From contig NZ_JACHMP010000001.1 of assembly GCF_014204985.1 (NCBI RefSeq), forward strand, positions 6,324,001 to 6,388,000: a stretch of DNA of 64,000 nt, read 5' to 3'. Below are positions 53,037 to 61,531 of the stretch, piece by piece. Source of the DNA: Streptosporangium becharense (GTDB lineage Bacteria > Actinomycetota > Actinomycetes > Streptosporangiales > Streptosporangiaceae). The notes under the pieces were generated by a model. It did no database searches. It saw only the letters and a program-made list of their open reading frames with translations, and had not been told where the DNA came from. Position numbers and translations under genes: made by a program. Positions within the stretch are counted from its first letter, which is position 1. Every line of letters begins with the position of its first letter.

Positions 53037-55157
53037 TCAGTTCTCGTGGAAGATCGGGTCCACCCAGTAGTTCGTCGCCTGGAAGCCGAGCGACGGGAAG
53101 ATGTTGTTCGCGTTGTACCGGTAGACGCCGTTGACACCCTGGACGCCGTCGGCGAGGGCGACCAGGGAGCCGTTGGCGTACTGGGACGTGAAGTAGGGCC
53201 GGGTCACCGAGTAGTAGCCGGACGTGGTGTGGTACGAGGCCACGTAGGTGGTGTTGGCGGTGACGTTGACCGGTGCCGGGAAGTTCACCTGCTGCCAGCC
53301 CGAAGCGGTCTCGTTGGTGAAGTCGGCTTCGGCCAGGAGCTGGCCGTTGCTGGCCCACAGGGTCGCGACGTGCTGGCCGGTGTTCTGCGGCCCCTTGTAG
53401 AACCGGATGCCGCTCACCTTCCCGTTCACCGTCGTCCTGAACTTGACGCCGACGGTGATCGGCTGGTCGTCGGGGTACGACACGATGGCCGGCACCGCGA
53501 CCTCGTCCCAGAGGCTGTTCGTCGGGGTGAACACCACGTCGACCCAGTAGTTCGTCGTCTGGTAGGAGGTGGACGGGAAGGAGTTCGTCGCCCCGTAGGT
53601 GTACACGCCGTTGCCGCCCGAGGCGGCGGAGGTGGGGGCGACGAGCGGACCGTTGGTCCGCTGCGCGGTGAAGTAGGGCCTGGTCGTGGAGTAGTAGCCG
53701 GACGTGGTGTGGTACGAGGCCACGTAGGTGGTGCCGGCGGCGATCGCCACCGGCGTCGAGAAGTTCACCTGCTGCCAGCCGGAGGCGGTCTCGTCGGTGA
53801 AGACGGCGTTGGCCAGGAGCTGGCCGGTGCTCGTCCACAGGCTGCCGGTGTGGGTGCCGGTGTTCTGTGTCCCCTTGTAGAAGCGGACTGCGGTGACGGT
53901 GCCGCTCGTCGTCGCCCGGAACTTGACGCCGACGGTGATCGCCTGGGCGTCGGGCTGCGACGCGACGGCGGGTGTCGCCGCCTTGTCCCACAGGCTGTCG
54001 GACATGTTCTGCTCGACGGGGGGCGACGTGCTCGGCGCGAAGTGGATCACGGCCTCGTGGTCGAAGGTGTCACCCCCGAGGTAGACGGCGGTGAGCTGGT
54101 GCGGACCCGGCCCCAGGTCGTCGATCGTGATCCGGGCCGGGCCCGAGGCGTTGTGCAGGGCCGAGCCCAGGACGGTGGAGCCGTCCTTGAAGACCACCTC
54201 GCCGGCGGGCACGAGTGAGCCGGTGACCGGCTGCACCGTGGCCGTCAGGGTGACCGGGTCACCCCTCCAGGCGGGGTTGGTCGAGGAGGTCAGGGTCGTA
54301 GTGGTCGGCGGGTCGTCCGGCAGGTGGAGGCGGGTGGCCGGGATGCTGTTGGTGCCCTGGATGGAGAGCGTGCCGTCGAGGGCCATCAGGCGGCCCGCGG
54401 CGGTGGCGCCGAAGCCCACCGAGACGGAGTCGTCGGCGAGGAGGTTGCCGCGGAAGGTGGCGTACGTGCCCAGGGTGGCGGATCCGTCGATCTGCCAGAA
54501 GAGGTTGTCGGCCTGGGCGCCGCGCAGGAGGCTGATGTTGCCGACGTTCGCCACGTTCAGGCTGGAGGCCTGGAAGATGAAGACGGCGTCCGGGTCGCCC
54601 TGAGCGTCGAGGCGGAGGGTGCCGTTGATGGAGAAGGTGCCGTTGACCGAGGTGTAGACGCCCGGCCCCCTGGTCGTACCGCCCAGCTGGGCGGCGATGT
54701 TGCCGGTGGGCGTGCGTCCGGCGGCGTCGTCGTAGGCGGCGACCGCGTCGGCCTTGGCCGCCGCGGCGGTGGCGTTGCCCGCGTGGATGCCGCCTCCCGA
54801 GACGATGCCGGGCGGGAAGCCGGAGACCGAGGCCCCCGGGCTCACCCCGAGGTTCCCGGTGACCGTGGTGGAGTTCACGTTCGTCACCGAGGTCCCGGCC
54901 AGCACCGCGAACGACGCGGCGTCGCCGAGGTCCACCGGATCGACCGCGTACGCCGTGCCCGTCGTGCCCGCGGTGCCCGCGAGCGCACCCGCCATCAGGA
55001 CGGCGGTCATGGACACCCGCAGCCAGGCGCGGCCGGCGCGTCGCGGGCGGGAGGGAAGACGCCGGGAGAGCGGAAGGCTCCGGGAACGTCCGGCGTCGGT
55101 CGTGGGTGCGGCCGTCCCGGCCGCTCTGTCGAGCGCGTCGCGAACGGGTCTGTGCAT
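53037..55157 (-). CDS. Secreted ice-binding-like (DUF3494) protein with two DUF4082 domains
   Basis: 706 residues from the ATG at 55157 (AAGGAG site). Long twin-Arg-like basic leader then a hydrophobic helix (VSMTAVLMAGALAGTAG) and AYA-V cleavage. Residues ~75-290 are a DUF3494 ice-binding-like beta-solenoid (DAASFAVLAGTSVTNVNST, GNLGVSPGASVSGFPPG, GDPDAVFIFQASSLN). An Ig-like repeat follows, then two DUF4082 domains (TAVRFYKGTQNTGTH, TASGWQQVNF, TTNYWVDVVF). DUF3494 in non-polar bacteria serves as an adhesion module. Probably a surface or matrix protein. Confidence 0.88.
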   Translation of the reverse strand: MHRPVRDALDRAAGTAAPTTDAGRSRSLPLSRRLPSRPRRAGRAWLRVSMTAVLMAGALAGTAGTTGTAYAVDPVDLGDAASFAVLAGTSVTNVNSTTVTGNLGVSPGASVSGFPPGIVSGGGIHAGNATAAAAKADAVAAYDDAAGRTPTGNIAAQLGGTTRGPGVYTSVNGTFSINGTLRLDAQGDPDAVFIFQASSLNVANVGNISLLRGAQADNLFWQIDGSATLGTYATFRGNLLADDSVSVGFGATAAGRLMALDGTLSIQGTNSIPATRLHLPDDPPTTTTLTSSTNPAWRGDPVTLTATVQPVTGSLVPAGEVVFKDGSTVLGSALHNASGPARITIDDLGPGPHQLTAVYLGGDTFDHEAVIHFAPSTSPPVEQNMSDSLWDKAATPAVASQPDAQAITVGVKFRATTSGTVTAVRFYKGTQNTGTHTGSLWTSTGQLLANAVFTDETASGWQQVNFSTPVAIAAGTTYVASYHTTSGYYSTTRPYFTAQRTNGPLVAPTSAASGGNGVYTYGATNSFPSTSYQTTNYWVDVVFTPTNSLWDEVAVPAIVSYPDDQPITVGVKFRTTVNGKVSGIRFYKGPQNTGQHVATLWASNGQLLAEADFTNETASGWQQVNFPAPVNVTANTTYVASYHTTSGYYSVTRPYFTSQYANGSLVALADGVQGVNGVYRYNANNIFPSLGFQATNYWVDPIFHEN

Positions 55158-55791
55158 GCGACACAACTCCTTACTTTTCTTGTGCGTTCGCAGGCGCCCG
55201 GCAGGGTCCGTCGCCTGTCTCCCGTCATAGATGATCATTGACGTTTCTGCGGTCTTCGTATGACTTGTCGTACAAATCACAAGGGACCGGTGAAAATGGG
55301 CGGCGAGGGAATTCGCCGGGATGTCGTCACGCCGTTTCGGGCGTCACGTCGCCCGCTGACGACTGTGCCGTGAAGGCCGGTGTGCGGGAGCGTATGCGCG
55401 ATCAAGAAAGAGGTCTCTTGATGTGCGAGTGGGAGAGAATTTACTAGCCGGTACTTCCAAATATTACTTACTTTTCGGCATTAAATCGGTGTCCGTGCTG
55501 CTTGTCGGGCTCTCGTCCGGCTCGGCATCCGGGGCCGCTTGCCTGTCCATGTCTCCGCGCCGCTACTTCTGTGGGCTATTTACTGATAAAAGGTATATGT
55601 GTGGATTTACAAGGATTTGAGGGTGTGTGGGGGTGGAGGGGAGTTATCTGTGCCGGCTTCGATTTCGTTTCGCTGCCTTTCCGGCCGAGAGACGCGCGAC
55701 ACGCCCGGACAACGGCCGGAACGGCGATGCGCCAACCCGGGGCTTTTACAGTCGGCTCGTATTCTCCTCTCGAAGCGACGGAGGTCCTGAT
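55158..55791. other. Long divergent leader upstream of the dehydrogenase gene
   Basis: About 630 bases, clearly A/T-rich for this genome around 55430-55480 and 55560-55620 (CCAAATATTACTTACTTTTC, GGGCTATTTACTGATAAAAG). No reading frame is convincing. Most likely promoter and regulatory sequence; the contrast with the rest of the window suggests a regulatory or foreign segment. Confidence 0.45.
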
Positions 55792-57051
55792 ATGGGAGAG
55801 AAACTGGTCGTGGTGGGCCAGGGGTACGTCGGCCTGCCCCTCGCGATGCGGGCGGTCACGGCCGGCTTCGACGTCGTGGGGATCGACGTCGACCGATGGC
55901 GGATCAAGCGGCTCAACGCCGGGGAGTCCTACGTCGAGGACGTCGGCGACGAGATGCTGGCCGTCGCCCACCGCTCGGGCCGCTACCTGGCGAGCACCGA
56001 CTACGCCGACGCCGACGCCTTCGACGTCTGCGTGATAACCGTGCCGACGCCCCTGCGCGAGGGCGTGCCCGACCTCAGCCACATCGGCTCCGCGGGCCGC
56101 TCCGTCGCCCCGCTGCTGCGCCAGGGCGCCACGGTGATCCTGGAGTCCACCACCTACCCCGGCACCACGGAGGAGTATCTGCTGCCCCTGCTGGAGGACG
56201 GCTCGGGGCTACGGGTGTGCGAGGGCTTCCACCTGGGTTACAGCCCCGAGCGCATCGACCCGGGCAACACGCGTTGGCGCCTGGAGAACACCCCGAAGGT
56301 CGTCTCCGGGATCGACGAGGCGTCCCTGGACCGGGTCCGGGAGTTCTACGGCCGGATCGTGCAGGAGGTCGTCCCGGTCTCCTCGCTCCAGGTGGCCGAG
56401 CTGTGCAAGCTCCTGGAGAACACCTTCAGGCACGTCAACATCGCCCTGGTGAACGAGCTGTCGATCTTCGCGCAGCAGCTCGGGATCGACGTCTGGGAGG
56501 CCATCGACGCCGCCTCCAGCAAACCGTTCGGCTACATGCGGTTCACCCCGGGGCCCGGCGTCGGCGGGCACTGCCTGCCCATCGACCCGTCGTACCTGTC
56601 GTGGCGGGTCAAGCGGAGCCTGGGGCACAACTTCCAGTTCGTGGAACTGGCCAACGACATCAACGACCACATGCCGGACCATGTCGTGCACCGGCTGTCC
56701 CTCGCGCTGAACCGGCGCCGCAAACCGGTCAACGGGAGCCGGGTGCTCGCCCTGGGCCTGGCGTACAAGAAGAACGCCGGCGACTGCCGCGAGTCGCCCG
56801 CGATCGAGGTGGTCAAGGCGCTGCGCAAGCTGGGCGCCGACGTGTGCGCCGCCGACCCGCACGTGGACGGGCTGATGCTGCCCACCGGCATCGAGATGGT
56901 CGAGCCGACGGCCCGGGAGCTCGCCGCGGCGGACGCGGTGGTGATCCTCACCGACCACGACCGCTTCGACTACGGGCTCGTGCAGCGGGAGAGCGCCTTC
57001 GTCTTCGACACCCGCAACCGCTGCCGCGGGCCCAACGTCGAGCGGCTCTGA
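55792..57051 (+). CDS. Nucleotide-sugar dehydrogenase (UDP-hexose/HexNAc 6-dehydrogenase type)
   Basis: NAD-dependent oxidation of a UDP-sugar C6 alcohol to a uronic acid. N-terminal GQGYVGLPLAMRAV, substrate-site YSPERIDPGN, catalytic Cys in GVGGHCLPIDPSY and C-terminal LAYKKNAGDCRESPA. 419 residues from the ATG at 55792 with GGAGG seven bases upstream. The YSPERIDPG/RESP pattern is like the WbpA/WecC group, so UDP-GlcNAcA or UDP-ManNAcA is possible as well as UDP-GlcA. A terminator follows. Confidence 0.92.
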   Translation: MGEKLVVVGQGYVGLPLAMRAVTAGFDVVGIDVDRWRIKRLNAGESYVEDVGDEMLAVAHRSGRYLASTDYADADAFDVCVITVPTPLREGVPDLSHIGSAGRSVAPLLRQGATVILESTTYPGTTEEYLLPLLEDGSGLRVCEGFHLGYSPERIDPGNTRWRLENTPKVVSGIDEASLDRVREFYGRIVQEVVPVSSLQVAELCKLLENTFRHVNIALVNELSIFAQQLGIDVWEAIDAASSKPFGYMRFTPGPGVGGHCLPIDPSYLSWRVKRSLGHNFQFVELANDINDHMPDHVVHRLSLALNRRRKPVNGSRVLALGLAYKKNAGDCRESPAIEVVKALRKLGADVCAADPHVDGLMLPTGIEMVEPTARELAAADAVVILTDHDRFDYGLVQRESAFVFDTRNRCRGPNVERL

Positions 57052-57096
57052 CACCGGGACGCGACCGCCCGGCGCGTCCGGCCCGGGCGGGCTCCC

Positions 57097-57124
57097 GCCG
57101 GGCACGCCGCCCGGCGTGCCCGGC
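57097..57124. terminator. Hairpin after the dehydrogenase gene
   Basis: A perfect 12-base-pair stem (GCCGGGCACGCC / GGCGTGCCCGGC) with a GCCC loop, between convergent genes. Confidence 0.75.
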
Positions 57125-57217
57125 CCGGCACGCCCCGGTGGGCGGGCTCCCCGCGGCCCGCCGTCCCGGGCCGTCCGCGGCCCGCCGTCCGGCCGCCGCG
57201 GGCCGCGCCGTCGCGCG

Positions 57218-57601
57218 CTAGGCGTCCATGACGCGGGCGATGAGCTCCTCGACCTGGCCGTTGAGCCTGGAACCCCGCGGCCACCCGGCGTAGTAGGTGA
57301 GGAAGACGACCACCTCGCGCAGCTCGTCGGGGGTGAGGTCACCGGTCCGCAGTGCGGCGTCCAGCTGGAGCTCCACCGCGTCGTCCATGCCCTGGCCGAC
57401 GAGGAGACCCAGCAGGAGCATGCGCCGGTCGCGCATGGAGAGCGCGTCCCTGGACCAGACCTCGGCGAACAGGTGCTCGACGGTCAGGCCGAAGAAGTCA
57501 CCGGGGCCGTCCTTGGCCTGGTCCCTGCCGTACACCTGTCTCATGATCTCCAAACCGCGGGTCCGGCGGTCGCGCGCGGTGTCGTCCGGGTGGTCGCTCA
57601 T
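57218..57601 (-). CDS. Carboxymuconolactone decarboxylase-like protein
   Basis: 127 residues. Sequence of the CMD/AhpD-like all-helical fold (GLEIMRQVYGRDQAKDGPG, RDRRMLLLGLLVGQG, TPDELREVVVFLTYYAGWP). The CxxC of AhpD is absent, favouring the CMD side of the superfamily. ATG at 57601 after GGAG. Divergent from the SARP regulator. Its real substrate is unknown. Confidence 0.88.
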   Translation of the reverse strand: MSDHPDDTARDRRTRGLEIMRQVYGRDQAKDGPGDFFGLTVEHLFAEVWSRDALSMRDRRMLLLGLLVGQGMDDAVELQLDAALRTGDLTPDELREVVVFLTYYAGWPRGSRLNGQVEELIARVMDA

Positions 57602-57945
57602 GGGGCACTCCGAGTCCGTGGGCCGTCCGGTCAGCGGCGGGTCCGGCCGGTGGGTCTCCGTCCCGCCGGTCCTCGCCGGTTCCAGTGCCGAAGAGATCTT
57701 CTTGGATTCTGACATGTAGAAATATGTCGTGTAGAGAATCGTGCGTTGTCACCGGGGTGGCGGCCACAGGTCATGCCGTCCGGGCCGTGCCCGCGACGGT
57801 GCCGGAGCGGGTGCGGAAGGGCCGCCGGACCCGCCGTCCGGCACCCGGCCGCCGTGCGTCCCACCCATGCGATCACGACAGGCGGACCGGGGCGCGCTCC
57901 GGCCGGTGACCTTCCGGGCCGCGGACGAGCCCCGATAATCGACCC
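57602..57945. other. Divergent region between CMD and SARP genes
   Basis: About 340 bases; a moderately A/T-rich stretch (GACATGTAGAAATATGTCGT at 57711-57730) contains an imperfect inverted repeat ACAT-GTAGAAAT-ATGT. No gene supported. Confidence 0.35.
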
Positions 57946-60900
57946 ATGCGGTTCGACATCCTCGGCCCCACCCGGATCCGGCGCGGCGACGGCGGCGAGA
58001 TCCCCCCGGGCGGGCCGGGGATGCGCGCTCTGCTGGTGCTCCTCCTCCTCGACGCGGGGAAGGTCGTGACCGCCGAGCGGCTGGTCACCGGCCTGTACGG
58101 GGCGGACGCCCCCGCGGGCGTGGCCAACGCCCTGCAGTCACGGGTCTCCCGGCTGCGCCGGGTGCTGGGCGTCCGGGACGTGGTCGAGTACCATCCGGCG
58201 GGTTACCGGCTCGCGGCCGACCCCGGCGCGGTCGACGCGCATCGTTTCGAGCGGCTCGCCGCCGGGGGACGCCGGGCACTCGCGGCCGGTGAGCACGGCC
58301 GAGCCGCCGCGCTGCTGGAGGAGGCGCTCGGTCTCTGGCGCGGTCCGGCGCTGGCCGACGTCGGCGACGCGCCGTTCGCCCCGGCGGCCTCGGCCCGGCT
58401 GGAAGAGCTCCGGCTCGACTGCGTGGAGGACCGCGTCCAGGCCGGCCTGGAGCTGGGCCGGCACCGGGAGCTGGTGGCGGAGCTCCGGGAGCTGGCTGCC
58501 GCCCACCCGCTCAGGGAGCGGCTGCACGCGCAGCTCATGCGGGCCCTGTACGGCGCGGGGCGCCAAGCCGAGGCGCTGGAGGTCTACCGCCGGGCCAGGC
58601 GGGTCCTCGGCGAGGAGCTCGGCGTCGACCCGTCGGCCGAGCTGACGGCCGTCCACCTGGCCATGCTCAGAGCCGACCCGGCCCTGGGGGTGACGCGTAC
58701 CGGTCCGGTACCGGGCACGCTGCTGCCCCCTCCGGCCCCGGGCCCGGATCCGACCGGTTTCGCCGCCGCCGCTCCGGGTGCCGGTTCCGGCGAGGGCCCC
58801 GTCCCGGCCTCGGGTGCCGGTTCCGGCGAGAACCCCGGTTCGGCCGGCCCGCTCACCGCCCCCGTCCCGGACACCGGGCTGTCCGGGCCCGCCGAGTGCG
58901 CCGGGCCCGCCCGGCTGGGGCTGCGTGCCCAGCTGACCAGCTTCGTCGGCCGCGAGGACGAGATGTCCCGGCTGCGCGCGCTGCTCGGCCGGGCGAGGCT
59001 GGTCACCCTCGTCGGCCCCGGCGGCGCGGGCAAGACCCGGCTGGCCGGGGAGGTCGCCGCCGGGGACCGGGCCGACGTGTGCTTCGCCGAGCTGGCCCCC
59101 GTCGCCGACGGCGCGGAGGCGGCGCAGACCGTCCTCGGCGCGCTGGGCGTCCGCGACGCGGGGTTGCTCCCGCCCCCGGAACCCGGCCGCCCGGTGCCGA
59201 GCCCCCTGGCCCGGCTCACCGCGGCGCTGCACGGCCGCCCGATGCTGCTCGTCCTGGACAACTGCGAGCATCTGGTGGCGGAGGTCGCCCACCTCGCCGA
59301 CCGGTTGCTGGCCGCCTGCCCCCGGCTGCGGATCCTGGCCACCAGCAGGGAGGCGCTCGGCATCACCGGCGAGGCGATCCACCCGGTCGGGCCGCTGCCG
59401 GTGCCGCCGGCGGGCACGGCCGCGGAGGAGGCGGCGACCGTGCCCGCAGTACGGCTCTTCGCCGACCGGGCGTCCGCCGTCCGTCCCGGGTTCGGTGTCG
59501 ACGAGGCCAACGTCGGGCAGGTGCTGGATGTCTGCCGGGCGCTGGACGGCCTGCCGCTCGCCCTGGAGCTGGCCGCCGCGCGTCTGCGTTCCCTGCCGCT
59601 GGCGGAGGTCGCCTCCCGGCTGGGCGACCGGTTCCGGCTGCTGTCGCGGGGCAGCCGCACCGCGCTGCCCCGCCACCAGACGCTCCGCGCGGTGGTCGCC
59701 TGGAGCTGGGACCTCCTCGACGACGCCGAACGGCTCCTGGCCGCCCGGCTGACCGTCTTCGCGGGCGGCGCGACCCCGGGGGCCGCCGCACGGGTGTGCG
59801 GGCTGCCGGAGGCCGAGGCCGTCGACCTGCTGAGCTCCCTGGCGGAGAAGTCGCTCGTCGAACAGGTGGGCGGTCGCTACCGGATGCTGGAGACCATCCG
59901 CGCGTACTGCGCGGAACGGCTGGCCGAGCGCGGCGAGACCGAGGAGCGCCGGGAGGCGCACGGCGCGTACTACGCGGACCTGGTGGCCGAGGCCGATCCC
60001 GCGCTGCGAGGCGCGGGGCAACTGGAGTGGCTGCGGCGGCTGGACGAGGAGGGCGACGACCTGCACGCGGCCCTGCGCTGGGCCGCCGCCACCGGCCGGG
60101 CCGCGCTGGGGCTGCGGCTGGTGGCCGGGCTCGCCATGTACTGGTGGGTGCGGGGACGCCGCTCGGAGGGGGCGGGCCTGGCCGCCGACCTCCTCGGCGC
60201 GATCGGGCCCGCCCCGGTCGAGGGGCTGGAGGAGGAGTACGCGATGTGCGTGCTCGTCGCCTCCTCCGGTGAGCGGCGGTCGCCGGAGCCGCCCGCCCCG
60301 CCGGAGACGGTCGCACCGCTCGTCCCGCCGATCGGCCGGCCGCACCGGTACCCGCTCCTGGCCATGATGTGGTCCATGTTCACCGGCCCGGCCTCCGTCA
60401 GCCCGGAGGAGATCGGGCCGGGGCCGGCCGGGGAGCGGTGGGACGGTGTCACCGACCCGTGGCTGCGTGCCCTGCTCCGGTTCGGCTACGGCTTCCTCCT
60501 GCAGCACCGAGGTGACGCCGTCGCGGCCGAGCGCGCCTTCGGCGAGGCACTGGGCCTGTTCCGCGCGGTGGGGGAGCGGTGGGGGAGCGCGCTCACCCTG
60601 ATGGAGCTCGCCGACTGCGCCGACCTGCGCGATGACCGGGCGGCCTCGCGTGCCCTGGCCGGTGAGGCGCTGCGGCTGGCCGAGGAGCTCGGGTCGGTCG
60701 AGGACATCGCCGAACTCGTCCACCGCCGGGCCCGGTGGGCCGTCCGCGACGGCGACCTCGAGACGGCGCGGGCCGAGTACCTCCTGACGGCCGAGCACGC
60801 CCGCCGGGCGGGTGCGCCTGAGATCCTGGCCAAGGCCCACCGGGGCCTCGGCGAGGTCGCCCGGCTCCGCGGGGACCTCGCCGAGGCCCTGGCCCACGCC

Positions 60901-61341
60901 CGCAGGGCCCTGGAGGTGTGCCCGCTGGAGTGGTACACCGCGGAGGAGACCCGGCTGCGCGTCACCGTCGACCTGGGACGGATCGCCGCGTCGGGCGGTG
61001 ACGTCGCCGCGGCGAGGGCCCGGTACGGCGAGGTGCTCGTCCCGGCGCTCTCCCGGTACCCGTCCGTGGCGGGTGCGGCCGTCGAGGGCCTGGCGGAGGC
61101 GGCGCTGCTGGAGGGGGACACGGCCGGCGCCGCCCGCCTGCTGGGGGCGGCCGTCGCGCTGAGCGGGGCCGCCGTCCCCCGCGGGACCGCCCCGCCCGCC
61201 GCCCATCCCGCCACCCATCCCGACGTCGTCCGCGTCGCCGAGGCCGCCCGTGCCCGGCTCGGCGCCGACGCGTACGAGGAGGAGTGGCTCACCGGCGCAC
61301 GCCTGTCACGCGACGAGGTGGCCGCGCTCCTCGGCCTGTGA
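57946..61341 (+). CDS. Large AfsR/SARP-type transcriptional regulator
   Basis: 1131 residues: N-terminal OmpR-like winged helix (residues ~1-95), a bacterial transcriptional-activation (BTAD) domain (~95-235), a Gly/Pro/Ser linker with two copies of GAGSGE, and an NB-ARC/AAA-type ATPase with Walker A GPGGAGKTRL and Walker B LLVLDNCEHL. A long C-terminal TPR-like helical region follows. This is the architecture of AfsR-like regulators of secondary metabolism. ATG start; only the MFS gene is downstream. It is probably a local activator; ligand unknown. Confidence 0.92.
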   Translation: MRFDILGPTRIRRGDGGEIPPGGPGMRALLVLLLLDAGKVVTAERLVTGLYGADAPAGVANALQSRVSRLRRVLGVRDVVEYHPAGYRLAADPGAVDAHRFERLAAGGRRALAAGEHGRAAALLEEALGLWRGPALADVGDAPFAPAASARLEELRLDCVEDRVQAGLELGRHRELVAELRELAAAHPLRERLHAQLMRALYGAGRQAEALEVYRRARRVLGEELGVDPSAELTAVHLAMLRADPALGVTRTGPVPGTLLPPPAPGPDPTGFAAAAPGAGSGEGPVPASGAGSGENPGSAGPLTAPVPDTGLSGPAECAGPARLGLRAQLTSFVGREDEMSRLRALLGRARLVTLVGPGGAGKTRLAGEVAAGDRADVCFAELAPVADGAEAAQTVLGALGVRDAGLLPPPEPGRPVPSPLARLTAALHGRPMLLVLDNCEHLVAEVAHLADRLLAACPRLRILATSREALGITGEAIHPVGPLPVPPAGTAAEEAATVPAVRLFADRASAVRPGFGVDEANVGQVLDVCRALDGLPLALELAAARLRSLPLAEVASRLGDRFRLLSRGSRTALPRHQTLRAVVAWSWDLLDDAERLLAARLTVFAGGATPGAAARVCGLPEAEAVDLLSSLAEKSLVEQVGGRYRMLETIRAYCAERLAERGETEERREAHGAYYADLVAEADPALRGAGQLEWLRRLDEEGDDLHAALRWAAATGRAALGLRLVAGLAMYWWVRGRRSEGAGLAADLLGAIGPAPVEGLEEEYAMCVLVASSGERRSPEPPAPPETVAPLVPPIGRPHRYPLLAMMWSMFTGPASVSPEEIGPGPAGERWDGVTDPWLRALLRFGYGFLLQHRGDAVAAERAFGEALGLFRAVGERWGSALTLMELADCADLRDDRAASRALAGEALRLAEELGSVEDIAELVHRRARWAVRDGDLETARAEYLLTAEHARRAGAPEILAKAHRGLGEVARLRGDLAEALAHARRALEVCPLEWYTAEETRLRVTVDLGRIAASGGDVAAARARYGEVLVPALSRYPSVAGAAVEGLAEAALLEGDTAGAARLLGAAVALSGAAVPRGTAPPAAHPATHPDVVRVAEAARARLGADAYEEEWLTGARLSRDEVAALLGL

Positions 61342-61531
61342 CGGGGCCCGCCGGCCCGTACCCGTGCGATGGGCAGCCGGTCGCCGGCCCGTACGCGTGC
61401 GGCCGACGGCCGGTGCGGGGGGTGGGTGCGGGGCGGGTACGCGCGGGTGGTGCGCGGGGTCGTGCGGGGCGGGTACACGCGGTCAGCGGCCGGTGCGCGG
61501 GCCGTCAGCGCCGGCGGCCACGCTGGCGCCC

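Noticed and set aside
58138-61218. 1026-codon antisense frame over the SARP gene
   Set aside because: Low-complexity Gly/Arg/Gln translation with no family motif; the plus-strand gene shows clear P-loop and BTAD features.
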